Assembly: GCF_007744075.1 (NCBI RefSeq)
Contig: NZ_CP036266.1
Coordinates: 2,713,748 to 2,777,747, forward strand
DNA: 64,000 nt
Direction of reading: 5' to 3'
DNA from: Gimesia chilikensis
GTDB taxonomy: Bacteria; Planctomycetota; Planctomycetia; Planctomycetales; Planctomycetaceae
The position numbers and the translations under genes are program-made. The notes under the pieces were generated by a model, which saw only the letters and a program-made list of their open reading frames with translations, was not told the origin of the DNA and ran no database searches. Below, piece by piece: positions 1 to 8,747 of this stretch. How positions within the stretch are numbered: position 1 is the first letter of the stretch; every line of letters starts with the position of its first letter.

Positions 1-302
1 TGACCTCTCACGGAATGCTGCTGGGAGTCACGGAATCAAACGATTACGACTATTCGGTCATTCCGATCTGCAAGAATGACATCATTGTCGGATTCAGCGA
101 TGGTATCAGCGAAGCCATGAGCAGCGAACGGAAAATGTTCCGCTCTGATGGTATCATGAAGGTCCTGGAAAATCACATTGAAGATACCGCAGACGAAGTG
201 ATGCGCGGGATCTGGTCCAAGTTACAGCAACACCTCGAAGGGGGGAATGATGGTGACGACCGTACCCTGATGGTTGTCAAGTTCGCCCCCAATCCGGAGT
301 GA
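1..302 (+). CDS. PP2C/SpoIIE-type phosphatase, C-terminal fragment
   Basis: This is the 3' end of a gene that starts before the window; the frame is open from base 3 to the TGA at 300-302. The visible residues include VGFSDGISEA and end in GDDRTLMVVKF. These match the last strands of SpoIIE/RsbU-type PP2C phosphatases, where the aspartates of the DG and DD motifs bind metal. Such enzymes usually dephosphorylate anti-anti-sigma proteins in partner-switching or two-component pathways. The sensor part lies outside the window, so the signal is unknown. The family call rests on about 100 residues. Confidence 0.7.
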   Translation, partial: TSHGMLLGVTESNDYDYSVIPICKNDIIVGFSDGISEAMSSERKMFRSDGIMKVLENHIEDTADEVMRGIWSKLQQHLEGGNDGDDRTLMVVKFAPNPE

Positions 303-329
303 TCTTTAGACTTCCTGACTCCGCGTTGA

Positions 330-1595
330 TCAGCCGACAATGCGAAAGGGAGGACGCTTGGAATCAGGCTCCGCTTGCATAGTGTTCTCTTCGGGCCAGT
401 CCTCCGGCGCAATTGCAGCCAGTTCGATACTCGACTCGATTTCCCGAGAGGCCTGACTGTCACTGACCATTGCTGGACTGCCATTGGCTTTGGGGCTGGC
501 TACAGGCTGTTGCATCCAGCGGTTCAGCCTCAATAACTGTGACCGTGGAACTGTCAGCGGATAATGTGAGCAGCGGTAGCTGTGTCGTACGCTATTCTGC
601 CACAGGCTGGCTGCAGACGTGCTTAATAAGCTCAGGTTCACACCAGGTTCACCATCCAGGATTGACTGCTGTATCATATTTGAGATGAGAGTCGTGACCG
701 TTTCCGGATTGGTATCAGGAGCACGACCGATGGCCAGGTAATCGGTACCAGCAGTGTATTGCAGGCCGTAGGCAAATGCGACGACACGATGATTGACGAA
801 CAGGGCATCGATGCGGGCCATTCCGGAGCGTGATGCAGGGCCATGGATATCCCGCAGGAAGTCCAGCTTTTGTTTGAGAGTATGAGCGCCTCCAGCGATC
901 AGTGTCTGATTCCCATGTCGGAAATCCATCTGCTCGAACTGAGACCAGAGATCCCAGCGAGGATTCCAGCCGGGAGCCAGCGGATCTTTCAACCGTGAGC
1001 GGTAAAAGGAAACATGTCCGTCTCGCGCCGTGATTTCTTCAGACTGTTGAATGTGTTCTCTGGCTTCAGGGGATCGACTGGCCAGATACTCGATCCAACT
1101 GGTATCACTGGTGTTGACCAGGGACAAACGACGCCAGGGAGCCGAACTGCCCTGGTAACCGACCGACTTTAAGGCATTGGCTGTCCGCCGATGGTCGTGA
1201 CCCTCCTGGTCAATATACCGCAGGTCGATCAGGTCCCAGTCACGTCGAGTCGAGCGGATGTGTCTGATCGCTGAGACCATTGTCGCTGCCGAGTTACCAC
1301 CGATCTGTCCATAGAAAGTCCCCCAGTTGTCCAGTGGATAGGTCAGAACTCGCACAGTGCCCAGCGGTGTTGCCACCGGTTTCACTACCAGTGGCACGAT
1401 ACCGATGATTTTATTTCTCAGTGTGACGAACAGAACACGTAATTTGAGCCCCTTTCCGAAGTGTGCCCAGTAGTGTTCCAGCCATTCCGGAGAGTGAGCG
1501 AAGGTCGCTCCCCTGGTTTTACCAAGCAGATCGCGCCACGCCAGTCGAAAGTGATCCAGGCGTTCGATGTCGTTGATTTCAGCAACGGTGATCAT
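330..1595 (-). CDS. GNAT-type acyltransferase (CelD/FemAB-like)
   Basis: A 421-residue protein resembling the GNAT acetyltransferases annotated as CelD/BcsL-like or Acetyltransf_6. The N-terminal part (MITVAEINDIERL, then FAHSPEWLEHYW) and the later tract IDALFVNHRVVAFAYGLQY are typical of the two half-domains of this fold. The likely role is acyl transfer to a sugar or peptide during exopolysaccharide or envelope synthesis; the substrate cannot be read from sequence. I chose the ATG at 1595 because GGGAGC lies just upstream; the frame is open to 1667. The last 60 or so residues are low in complexity. It converges with the phosphatase gene to its left. Confidence 0.6.
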   Translation of the reverse strand: MITVAEINDIERLDHFRLAWRDLLGKTRGATFAHSPEWLEHYWAHFGKGLKLRVLFVTLRNKIIGIVPLVVKPVATPLGTVRVLTYPLDNWGTFYGQIGGNSAATMVSAIRHIRSTRRDWDLIDLRYIDQEGHDHRRTANALKSVGYQGSSAPWRRLSLVNTSDTSWIEYLASRSPEAREHIQQSEEITARDGHVSFYRSRLKDPLAPGWNPRWDLWSQFEQMDFRHGNQTLIAGGAHTLKQKLDFLRDIHGPASRSGMARIDALFVNHRVVAFAYGLQYTAGTDYLAIGRAPDTNPETVTTLISNMIQQSILDGEPGVNLSLLSTSAASLWQNSVRHSYRCSHYPLTVPRSQLLRLNRWMQQPVASPKANGSPAMVSDSQASREIESSIELAAIAPEDWPEENTMQAEPDSKRPPFRIVG

Positions 1596-1900
1596 GGCAG
1601 CTCCCATACTGGTAAAGGATGTCTCGATTTCCGGTTCTCTAACTCTGCAGTAGTAAGAGAATCGCAAGATCCATGCCAGTGACCTGCCGAAGGCCCAATC
1701 ACGGATAATCAGTTCGCGCAGACTTTGAAACTGAAGAGTAGTCTGCGTCTAAACCCTTAGTGAGAGGTTCTTTGTAGAAAGTGTCTCTCGTTGCATATCG
1801 AAATCGCTTGAATCCAGCTGCCAGAGCAGGAGCTTTCCTGCTGATGTCATAAATCAACAAATCGGCGGAGATGTTGATTTATGTCAACAGGTAGTGAGTA
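1596..1900. other. Intergenic stretch with one long inverted repeat
   Basis: No convincing gene. It holds the region upstream of the acyltransferase and the 3' flank of the HEAT-repeat gene. The only clear structure is the inverted repeat at 1845-1886. Confidence 0.6.
1845..1886 (-). repeat. Inverted repeat after the HEAT-repeat gene, possible terminator
   Basis: Arms of 15 nt (1845-1859 and 1872-1886) pair with one mismatch around a 12-nt loop. The hairpin begins 15 nt after the stop codon of the HEAT-repeat gene on the minus strand. There is no T tract, so it may protect or end the transcript without being a standard intrinsic terminator. Confidence 0.5.
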
Positions 1901-3991
1901 TCAGCTGCTCAGTTTTTTGAGAGCTGCTGCGGCTGCTTTTTTCACGCGTGGATCCTGATCCTTGGATGCGGCCTCCAGAGCCTGTTTGATTTCCGGGGTT
2001 TTGATCCCGTATTCACCCAGACTGATTGCCGCTTCGAGACGGGCATCCGGATTCGGATGATCGGTTACGACTTTGGCCATCACGGGAGCTGCTTTCTCAG
2101 CCCGTTGGGGAGTCGGATCAATTTTAGTCAATGCCCAGAGGGTGACAGCATTCTCCATATTGTTATTGCTGGATTTGAGTGTTTTCTCCAGTTGAGGAAC
2201 TTCCGCTTTGGCTACTTTTCCGAAACGGGCCATCGCATAAGTAGCGACCAGACGAAGATCGACATTGCCCGAATTGAGATAGGGGGCAATTGCAGAGATC
2301 GCAGGTGCGGCAGCGGGGCCAATTTCGGCCAGGGCTGTGATCAGTTCCTGGATGACGCGTGGATTCTCTTCTTCTTTCAGCGCCGCTGTCAGTGCAGGAA
2401 TCGCAGATTTCGCTTCAGGTCCCATCAGGGAAATCGCATTAGCGGCCTCTCGGCGGACCAGGGGACGCTCATCTGTGAGTGCTTTCGTCAGACCGGGGAG
2501 TGCTGTTTTAATCGTTTCCGGGTCATGGGGGTTATTGCGGACCAGCGCCCAGGCACAGACAAGCTGTAACCGTTCGTCATCAGATGACTCAGCTGCGAGT
2601 TTCTTGATCTCGGGGATGGCTGCTTTGCTGCCCATTTTGGAGAGGGCGAAGACAGCGGCATTCCGGGTGCGATCCTGGGCTGATTTGAGGATTTCCAGCA
2701 GTTGAGGTTCTGCCTTTTTCGCAGCAGGTCCCATTTCTCCCAGACTGGTAATCGCGGACATTTTTACTTCAGGATCGGTAGAATCTAACAGTTTGATCAG
2801 TTCCGGAATGGAAGCCCCGGCACCAGTACCGATTTCGCCCAATACATGAACTACCAGTAATTTCAAAGGAGAATCGTCCTGCAGCATTTTGTTCAATGCG
2901 GGGACAGATGCATCACCGATGGCTGCCAGAGCAGAGGCACTCGTAAGTGTCAGCGAGACGGGACCTGCCTGCATCGCAGAAGCCAGTTCGGGGACGGCAG
3001 AGGCTGCATCCGGTCCAATGGCTCCCAGAGCAGTGGCGGCGTCCAGTTTGACATTGAGTTCAGGATCTGACAGCAGTTTAGTTAATGCAGGGACAGCCGA
3101 TTTGGCTTCAGGACCAAAGTCTCCCAGCGAGATAGCGGCATTCGCACGCACGATCTCAGATTTATTTGTGAGGACCGTCGTTAATGCGGGGACAACTTTC
3201 TCAGGTTGCGAGCGGATATTTCCCAGAGCGTGTGCGGCTCGCCAGACCAGGTTGGGATCATCTACTTTTTCCAGAATTTTGATCAGGGTCGGAATTGCTG
3301 ATTCGCCACCGGCTCCCATCTGGGCCAGTACATCACAGATCTGCTGGCATTCTTGATTGTGGTTCGCTTCGTGTTCGTGTTTAAGTGTTGTCAGCAATGG
3401 TTTCACTGCGGGAGCACCGATTTGTGCCAGCGCCAGTGCTGCATCATTGCGGACCTCGTTGATCGAAATATTCAAGCCTTCCAGCAAGATGGGGATGACC
3501 TGTTTCAAGGTTTCCTGATTTTCAGGATCGATTTTCGCAGCAGCCCAGGCGGCGGAAATTTTCAAGTAAGAATTGTTACTCTCCAGCAGAGGCATGATCT
3601 GCTTCAGAGCGGGTTTGGCCCCGGGACCAATCTGGCGGAGGGCCTGCAAAGCGTTGTACTTAAGAATGACAGAATAACCACGCAGAACTTTGGCAAGTTC
3701 AGGAACGGCAGCTGAGGCATCAGGCCCGATTTTTCCCAGGGCGGTGATGGCTTCACTGCGGGCCGCTACAGAACCCTCTTTAACGACAGAAATCAGCGCT
3801 GGTACCGCAGCTTTCGCACTCGGCCCCAATTCGCCCAACTGGTGTGCTGCCAGTGCCTGAGCGTCCTCATTGTTGCTTTTCAGTTCCTGGACCAGTTTAT
3901 TGACGTCCATGCTGGCTGAAAGAAGTAGGGGAGTCGCGAGCAGACAGATCGCCAAAGTGAGTCCTGCAGTAAGTAACTGACGCATGAGCAT
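1901..3991 (-). CDS. Secreted HEAT-repeat protein
   Basis: A protein of about 696 residues with an N-terminal signal peptide (LLTAGLTLAICLLATPLLLS) followed almost entirely by HEAT repeats of roughly 37-40 residues. Recurrent phrases are LGELGPSAKAAVPAL, ALGKIGPDASAAVPEL and SLGDFGPEAKSAVPAL, so there are probably 16-17 units. HEAT arrays form solenoids that bind other proteins; no enzymatic domain is seen. The signal peptide places it outside the cytoplasm. The frame opens at 4048, but the ATG at 3991 is preferred because AGGA lies about 5 nt upstream and the signal sequence then starts at the N-terminus. The partner is unknown. Confidence 0.85.
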   Translation of the reverse strand: MLMRQLLTAGLTLAICLLATPLLLSASMDVNKLVQELKSNNEDAQALAAHQLGELGPSAKAAVPALISVVKEGSVAARSEAITALGKIGPDASAAVPELAKVLRGYSVILKYNALQALRQIGPGAKPALKQIMPLLESNNSYLKISAAWAAAKIDPENQETLKQVIPILLEGLNISINEVRNDAALALAQIGAPAVKPLLTTLKHEHEANHNQECQQICDVLAQMGAGGESAIPTLIKILEKVDDPNLVWRAAHALGNIRSQPEKVVPALTTVLTNKSEIVRANAAISLGDFGPEAKSAVPALTKLLSDPELNVKLDAATALGAIGPDAASAVPELASAMQAGPVSLTLTSASALAAIGDASVPALNKMLQDDSPLKLLVVHVLGEIGTGAGASIPELIKLLDSTDPEVKMSAITSLGEMGPAAKKAEPQLLEILKSAQDRTRNAAVFALSKMGSKAAIPEIKKLAAESSDDERLQLVCAWALVRNNPHDPETIKTALPGLTKALTDERPLVRREAANAISLMGPEAKSAIPALTAALKEEENPRVIQELITALAEIGPAAAPAISAIAPYLNSGNVDLRLVATYAMARFGKVAKAEVPQLEKTLKSSNNNMENAVTLWALTKIDPTPQRAEKAAPVMAKVVTDHPNPDARLEAAISLGEYGIKTPEIKQALEAASKDQDPRVKKAAAAALKKLSS

Positions 3992-4093
3992 GGTTCCTGG
4001 AGCTGATCGTTGCGAGTACCAGTGGTCTGTGGATAAGAAAGAATTCATCTTACCTTCAGATGAAAGACTGGCGAAAAAGATTCGAGAACATTA

Positions 4094-4102
4094 TGCTATA
4101 AT
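4094..4102 (+). promoter_or_regulatory. Possible extended -10 promoter for the secreted protein/fhcC/ole run
   Basis: TGCTATAAT is an extended -10 match on the plus strand about 130 nt before the gene at 4236. No good -35 box is visible. It would serve the four closely spaced genes from 4236 to 8569. Confidence 0.35.
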
Positions 4103-4235
4103 TGATATCATGATCCGAGTTTAAAAATCAAGTATTTCCACTCGGATTCATCAGGAAATCACACAAGCCGTCTGCTGCGAATCAGATTTCGGGCAGTCAC
4201 GTGAACTACACTCAAATTCCGCTCTGAGGTCGAAC

Positions 4236-5033
4236 ATGAAAACAGTCACTTTGAAAATGAGCATGTTGTTACTGGGAATCATAACACTGTTTTCTGCTGG
4301 TCATTTCCTGAAGGCAGGTCCCTGGTACAGAAACAATAATGTTTACTACTGGCCCGGCAGCTACAGCCCGGCGATTTACAGTCCCTGGTATGGCGGATAC
4401 TACACCGGCAACTGGGGCTCTCCGGTGGATGCGCTCGGTTCCCGTTATCAGGGAATGGCCGATCTGGTCCGTGCTCGAGGACAGGCCCAGGTGGATCACA
4501 CCAAGGCGCTGGTGAATTACCAGGACGCGCAGAGCAAGTATATTGACAACCAGAAGAAACTGGCTGATACCTACGTCTCAGTCCAAAAGGCACAGCGGGC
4601 TTATAACCAGCAACGGGCCGCGGAACAGAAAGAACGGGAAGAGCAACAGGAAGCCGCCCGTCAGAAACGGGTAGCAGAGAACGAGAAGCGTCGCGAGACC
4701 GGAACTCCCGTGTATTACGAGCCTGGCTTCACGCAAACTGACACGACACTGAGTGCCAGTCAGTTGAATCCTGCGACCGGGGAAATCGCCTGGCCTGAAG
4801 CGTTGATGGGAGAAGAGTACAAAGATTCTCGCGATAAAATGCAGGAGCTCTTCAAACTGCGTGATTCGACCGGTGCCACTTCCGAAATCTCGCAGGAGAT
4901 TTATGACGAAGCACAGGTCATGAAGAATCAGCTGCGGGGACAGATCCGGGACATGGTTCCCAACGATTATCTGTCAGCACGGCGTTTCATCGAAGGTCTG
5001 GCCAACATGGGCCAGAAAACCGTCAACAGCTGA
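4236..5033 (+). CDS. Secreted coiled-coil protein, unknown function
   Basis: A 265-residue protein I do not recognise. It has a signal peptide (MSMLLLGIITLFSAGHFLKA), a Tyr/Trp/Gly/Pro-rich stretch at about 28-62 (YYWPGSYSPAIYSPWYGGYY), then a long Gln/Glu/Arg/Lys-rich coiled coil at about 75-155, and a mixed C-terminal part. The start is well supported: GAGG lies 6 nt before the ATG. It ends 15 nt before fhcC and may be co-transcribed with it. Secreted proteins with an aromatic-rich head and a coiled coil are frequent in planctomycetes, where cell-surface roles are often presumed; that is inference only. Confidence 0.8.
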   Translation: MKTVTLKMSMLLLGIITLFSAGHFLKAGPWYRNNNVYYWPGSYSPAIYSPWYGGYYTGNWGSPVDALGSRYQGMADLVRARGQAQVDHTKALVNYQDAQSKYIDNQKKLADTYVSVQKAQRAYNQQRAAEQKEREEQQEAARQKRVAENEKRRETGTPVYYEPGFTQTDTTLSASQLNPATGEIAWPEALMGEEYKDSRDKMQELFKLRDSTGATSEISQEIYDEAQVMKNQLRGQIRDMVPNDYLSARRFIEGLANMGQKTVNS

Positions 5034-5048
5034 TATAGAACTTCCCGA

Positions 5049-5870
5049 ATGGCCCTCACGTTTACGCTTAAACAGTCACTCCCGGTCTCTCTCGAAGTAA
5101 ACTCGGTGAGTCATGAATCAGTGAGTGGTCAGTCACTGAACCAGATCTGTGCGCTACCGGTTCTGTTGGGCAATCGCCAGGCTACCGTGGGGGAATTCTT
5201 TGATGTCCAGCAGAGTGATGCGGAACCGGATCTATTGGTCTTTACCGGTGATTGTGCGCGCCTGAAATACATTGGTGCCGGTCTCTCACGAGGTCGCATC
5301 CGTGTGGAAGGCAGCGCCGGCATGCATCTGGGGGCGGAGATGACAGGCGGTGAAATTCTCGTTGAAGGAGATGTCGCCGATTGTGCCGCAACCGAGATGC
5401 AGGGAGGAGCGCTCAGCATTCAAGGGAATGCCGGCGACCTTCTTGGGGCTGCCTATCCTGGCAGTAAACGCGGGATGCGGGGAGGCACCATCATGGTCAA
5501 TGGTCATGTTGGTAATGAAGTCGGGCATCGGATGCGTCGTGGCACGATTGTCATCGGGGGTAATGCCGGCGATGCGACCGGGTTTGATATGATTGCCGGT
5601 TCAATTTTTACTTTCGGCAAAATGGGGGTACTGGCCGGAGCCGGAATGCGGCGAGGGACACTCGGGCTGCTGGGAGAAGCGGGAGAACCGGATCTGCTGC
5701 CCACATTTCGCTACTCATGCCTTTATCGGCCGACATGGCTCTCGTTTTTTCTGCGCAAGTTGGCGCAAACCGGTTTTCCGGTACCGGAGAACTGTTTCAG
5801 CAGTGAATATCGCCGCTACTGCGGCGATTTTCTGACCTTGGGGAAGGGAGAAATTCTGGTTCGCCAGTAA
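5049..5870 (+). CDS. fhcC: Formylmethanofuran dehydrogenase subunit C homologue
   Basis: A 273-residue protein with the glycine-rich right-handed beta-helix of FwdC/FhcC at about residues 72-208; examples are GAAYPGSKRGMRGG, GHRMRRGTIVIGG and GAGMRRGTLGLLG. In methylotrophs and planctomycetes FhcC is part of the formyltransferase/hydrolase complex, which releases formate from formyl-methanofuran in the tetrahydromethanopterin C1 pathway. The same fold forms the C-terminal domain of glutamate synthase, but the order and spacing of the repeats fit FhcC better. The other complex genes (fhcA, fhcB, fhcD) are not in the window. The Shine-Dalgarno sequence is weak. It sits between a secreted protein gene and oleC. 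Confidence 0.8.
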   Translation: MALTFTLKQSLPVSLEVNSVSHESVSGQSLNQICALPVLLGNRQATVGEFFDVQQSDAEPDLLVFTGDCARLKYIGAGLSRGRIRVEGSAGMHLGAEMTGGEILVEGDVADCAATEMQGGALSIQGNAGDLLGAAYPGSKRGMRGGTIMVNGHVGNEVGHRMRRGTIVIGGNAGDATGFDMIAGSIFTFGKMGVLAGAGMRRGTLGLLGEAGEPDLLPTFRYSCLYRPTWLSFFLRKLAQTGFPVPENCFSSEYRRYCGDFLTLGKGEILVRQ

Positions 5871-5909
5871 AGGACTTTCCCTGTTTCGGAAGCTGCGTAC
5901 CTGTCTGTC

Positions 5910-7571
5910 ATGTCTGATCAATTTAATATCGCCGATCGTCTTCGCCAGTCTGCTCAAGCCTGGCCGCACCAGAAAGCGGTGGTCTTTCCCGCGGGTCAGG
6001 ACCGACAGGGGCGATACACTTACAGCAGTCTGACCTTTCAGCAACTGGACCAGGAAAGTGATCGCCTGGCGCGGGGGCTGATTGAGTTGGGAGTGAAACC
6101 GGGAACCCGGATGGCCCTGATGGTGCGCCCCAGCCTGGAATTCATCGCACTCACCTTTGCGCTGTTCAAGGCAGGAGCGGTGATCATTCTGATCGATCCG
6201 GGGATGGGCCGCAAAAATATTATTCGCTGTCTGGCCGAAGTGGAGCCCGAAGGTTTTGTTGCGATTCCGCTGGCACAGTTGTTTCGTAAGATCAAGCGAC
6301 GGGACTTTCCCAAAGCCCGCCTGAACGTGACGGTCGGCAAGCCGGTTCTGACTTCAGGAATCGACTATGACTGGTTACTGGGCAAAGAATGGACGCCGTT
6401 TGAAATCATTCAACGCGACCGCACCGACCCGGCGGCGATCATCTTCACCAGCGGGAGCACAGGTCCCCCTAAAGGGGTCGCCTATGAGCATGGCATGTTC
6501 TGGTCTCAGGTAGATCTGTTGCGCGATTATTACCAGATCCAGCCGGGTGAAGTCGATCTGCCGGGCTTTCCGCTGTTTGCACTCTTCAATTCGGCTATGG
6601 GAGTGACTACCGTTGTGCCTGATATGGATCCGACGAAGCCGGCCCTGGTGGATCCGGAGAAAATTATCCGTCAGATGAATGATCAGGGGGTGACACAGGC
6701 CTTTGGTTCTCCCGCGATGTGGAATCGGATTGGCCGGTACTGTGAAGAGCATGACATTAAACTGCCGTCTCTAAAACGTGTGCTCTCTGCTGGAGCCCCC
6801 GTTCCCGTTCATGTGATTAAGCGGATGCGTCAGACGTTAAGCTGTGAGGAAGCAGACATCAATACTCCGTACGGAGCGACAGAATCACTGCCGGTTGCTT
6901 CGATCTGTGGACGTGAGGTACTCGAAGAGACCTCAAAGCAGACGGCGACAGGAGCCGGGACCTGTGTGGGAATTCCGTTTCCCGGAGTGCAGGTGAAAAT
7001 CATCCGGATTCATAACGAACCCCTCGAGTCGATTGAGCAGGCGGAAGAACTTTCAGTTGGGGAGATCGGAGAAATCATCGTACAGGGGCCGATGGCCACG
7101 CGTGAATATTTCCTGCGCCCCGAAGCGACGCGTCTGGCTAAAATTCCAGATGGAGCACAGTTCTGGCACCGCATGGGGGATGTGGGTTACCGGGATGAAC
7201 TTGGAAAACTCTGGTTCTGTGGCCGGAAAGCACATATGGTTGAAACGGCCGAGGGCCCGATGTTTACCATCTGTTGCGAGGCGATCTTCAATCAGCATCC
7301 GCGGATTTACCGCAGTGCTCTGGTGGGCGTCGGTGGGAAACCACAGCAACGTCCGGTGATTATCGTAGAGCCGGAGCAGGGGGACTTTCCGCAAAGTCAG
7401 ACAGCGCGCAAACAACTGACAGAGGAACTGCTCGAGCTGGGGCAGGCGAATGCACTCACGCAGTCAATTGAAACGGTCCTGTTTCATAAATCGTTACCCG
7501 TTGATATCAGGCATAATGTGAAAATCTTTCGTGAAAAGCTGGCTCCCTGGGCCGAAAGGCAGGTTACATGA
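5910..7571 (+). CDS. oleC: OleC-type olefin beta-lactone synthetase (AMP-forming ligase family)
   Basis: A 553-residue ANL-superfamily enzyme. The phosphate-binding loop [12 protein letters not shown] is at 179-190, the A5 motif YGATES at 321-326, and [15 protein letters not shown] follows. Length and the [10 protein letters not shown] region fit OleC, which converts a 2-alkyl-3-hydroxy fatty acid to a beta-lactone with ATP in head-to-head hydrocarbon synthesis. A fatty-acyl-CoA ligase is the alternative, but the stop codon overlaps the ATG of an OleD-like reductase by 4 nt, which supports the Ole assignment. OleA and OleB are not next to it. Confidence 0.75.
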   Translation: MSDQFNIADRLRQSAQAWPHQKAVVFPAGQDRQGRYTYSSLTFQQLDQESDRLARGLIELGVKPGTRMALMVRPSLEFIALTFALFKAGAVIILIDPGMGRKNIIRCLAEVEPEGFVAIPLAQLFRKIKRRDFPKARLNVTVGKPVLTSGIDYDWLLGKEWTPFEIIQRDRTDPAAIIFTSGSTGPPKGVAYEHGMFWSQVDLLRDYYQIQPGEVDLPGFPLFALFNSAMGVTTVVPDMDPTKPALVDPEKIIRQMNDQGVTQAFGSPAMWNRIGRYCEEHDIKLPSLKRVLSAGAPVPVHVIKRMRQTLSCEEADINTPYGATESLPVASICGREVLEETSKQTATGAGTCVGIPFPGVQVKIIRIHNEPLESIEQAEELSVGEIGEIIVQGPMATREYFLRPEATRLAKIPDGAQFWHRMGDVGYRDELGKLWFCGRKAHMVETAEGPMFTICCEAIFNQHPRIYRSALVGVGGKPQQRPVIIVEPEQGDFPQSQTARKQLTEELLELGQANALTQSIETVLFHKSLPVDIRHNVKIFREKLAPWAERQVT

Positions 7572-8569
7572 AAGTCCTCGTGACCGGGGGAGGCGGCTTC
7601 CTGGGGCTCTACATCGTCGAACAACTGGTCGAAGCAGGGGAGACGGTCCGCGTTTTTTGCCGTGGAGAGTATCCTCGCCTCAAGGAGTTGAATGTCGAAA
7701 CCATCCAGGGGGATATTCGCGACGCTGCTGCAGTAGAGCGAGCCTGTACGGGCATTGAGACGGTCTATCACACGGCAGCCGTTTCCGGCATCTGGGGGCC
7801 GTGGGATTATTTCTATGGCATTAACACTCAGGGCACGTTGAATGTTTTGGAAGCCTGCCAGTCACAGGGTGTGACGCGTCTGATTTATACGAGTTCTCCA
7901 AGTGTGGTCTACGATGGCTCTGCGCATGAAAATGCCAGTGAGAAACTCCCCTACAGCCAGAACTTTCTCTGTCATTATCCACACACCAAGATGCTGGCTG
8001 AGCAGGCTGTCCTGGCGGCCAATGGGACGCGTGGCCTGGCGACCGTTGCTTTGAGACCGCATCTGATCTGGGGCCCGCGTGACAATCATCTGATTCCCCG
8101 ACTGATTCAGCGAGCGAAATCCGGTCGCTTAAGGCAGGTGGGAACGGGCGAGAACCTGATCTCAATGAGTTATGTCGAAAACGCGGCAGCCGCCCATCTG
8201 CAGGCTGCCGCACGTCTGTATTGCGATTCTCCCGTTGGTGGACAGGCCTATTTCATCAATGAACCAGAACCGGTGGTGATGTGGACCTGGATCAATCAAC
8301 TGTTGGCTTTGGCAGGACTGCCGCCCGTTGAAAAGCGGATTTCGGTCAAGGCCGCCAGGCGGATCGGCAGCGTATTGGAATTTTTGTACCGTACGTTGCA
8401 CCTTCCAGGAGAGCCGCCGATGACCCGCTTTCTCGCTTCTCAACTGAGCAGTTCTCATTACTATGATATCAGTCGTGCCCGACTTGATTTCGGATATGCA
8501 CCTCTGGTCAGTTTTGATGACGCGATGCAGCGGATGGAACCGGGACTGCAGCGTCTGGCTGCCCGATAA
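7568..8569 (+). CDS. oleD: OleD-type NAD(P)-dependent 2-alkyl-3-oxoalkanoate reductase
   Basis: A 333-residue extended short-chain dehydrogenase/3-beta-HSD family protein. The Rossmann motif [16 protein letters not shown] is at 5-20, the catalytic Tyr137 and Lys141 are in YPHTK, and the upstream serine is in YTSSPSV (about 107-113). OleD reduces the beta-ketoacid made by OleA to the beta-hydroxyacid that OleC activates. Translational coupling with oleC (ATGA overlap) suggests that the two act together. As an isolated gene it could also be called a generic NAD-dependent epimerase; the neighbour decides. Confidence 0.75.
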   Translation: MKVLVTGGGGFLGLYIVEQLVEAGETVRVFCRGEYPRLKELNVETIQGDIRDAAAVERACTGIETVYHTAAVSGIWGPWDYFYGINTQGTLNVLEACQSQGVTRLIYTSSPSVVYDGSAHENASEKLPYSQNFLCHYPHTKMLAEQAVLAANGTRGLATVALRPHLIWGPRDNHLIPRLIQRAKSGRLRQVGTGENLISMSYVENAAAAHLQAAARLYCDSPVGGQAYFINEPEPVVMWTWINQLLALAGLPPVEKRISVKAARRIGSVLEFLYRTLHLPGEPPMTRFLASQLSSSHYYDISRARLDFGYAPLVSFDDAMQRMEPGLQRLAAR

Positions 8570-8747
8570 GACTGCGAACTCCTTTTCTTCTCAGAAAACC
8601 GGACCTGCAGGTGAGAATCACTCTTGGTGAAAGCGCAGCATGATATTAAACTTACGACGCGCCTCTTCCTTAGGTTGTCTGATTGGAACTGGCGGGGATG
8701 GGCAGACTGTGTTTGCTGTGATTTGAGTTCTCAAAATGGAGATGAAA

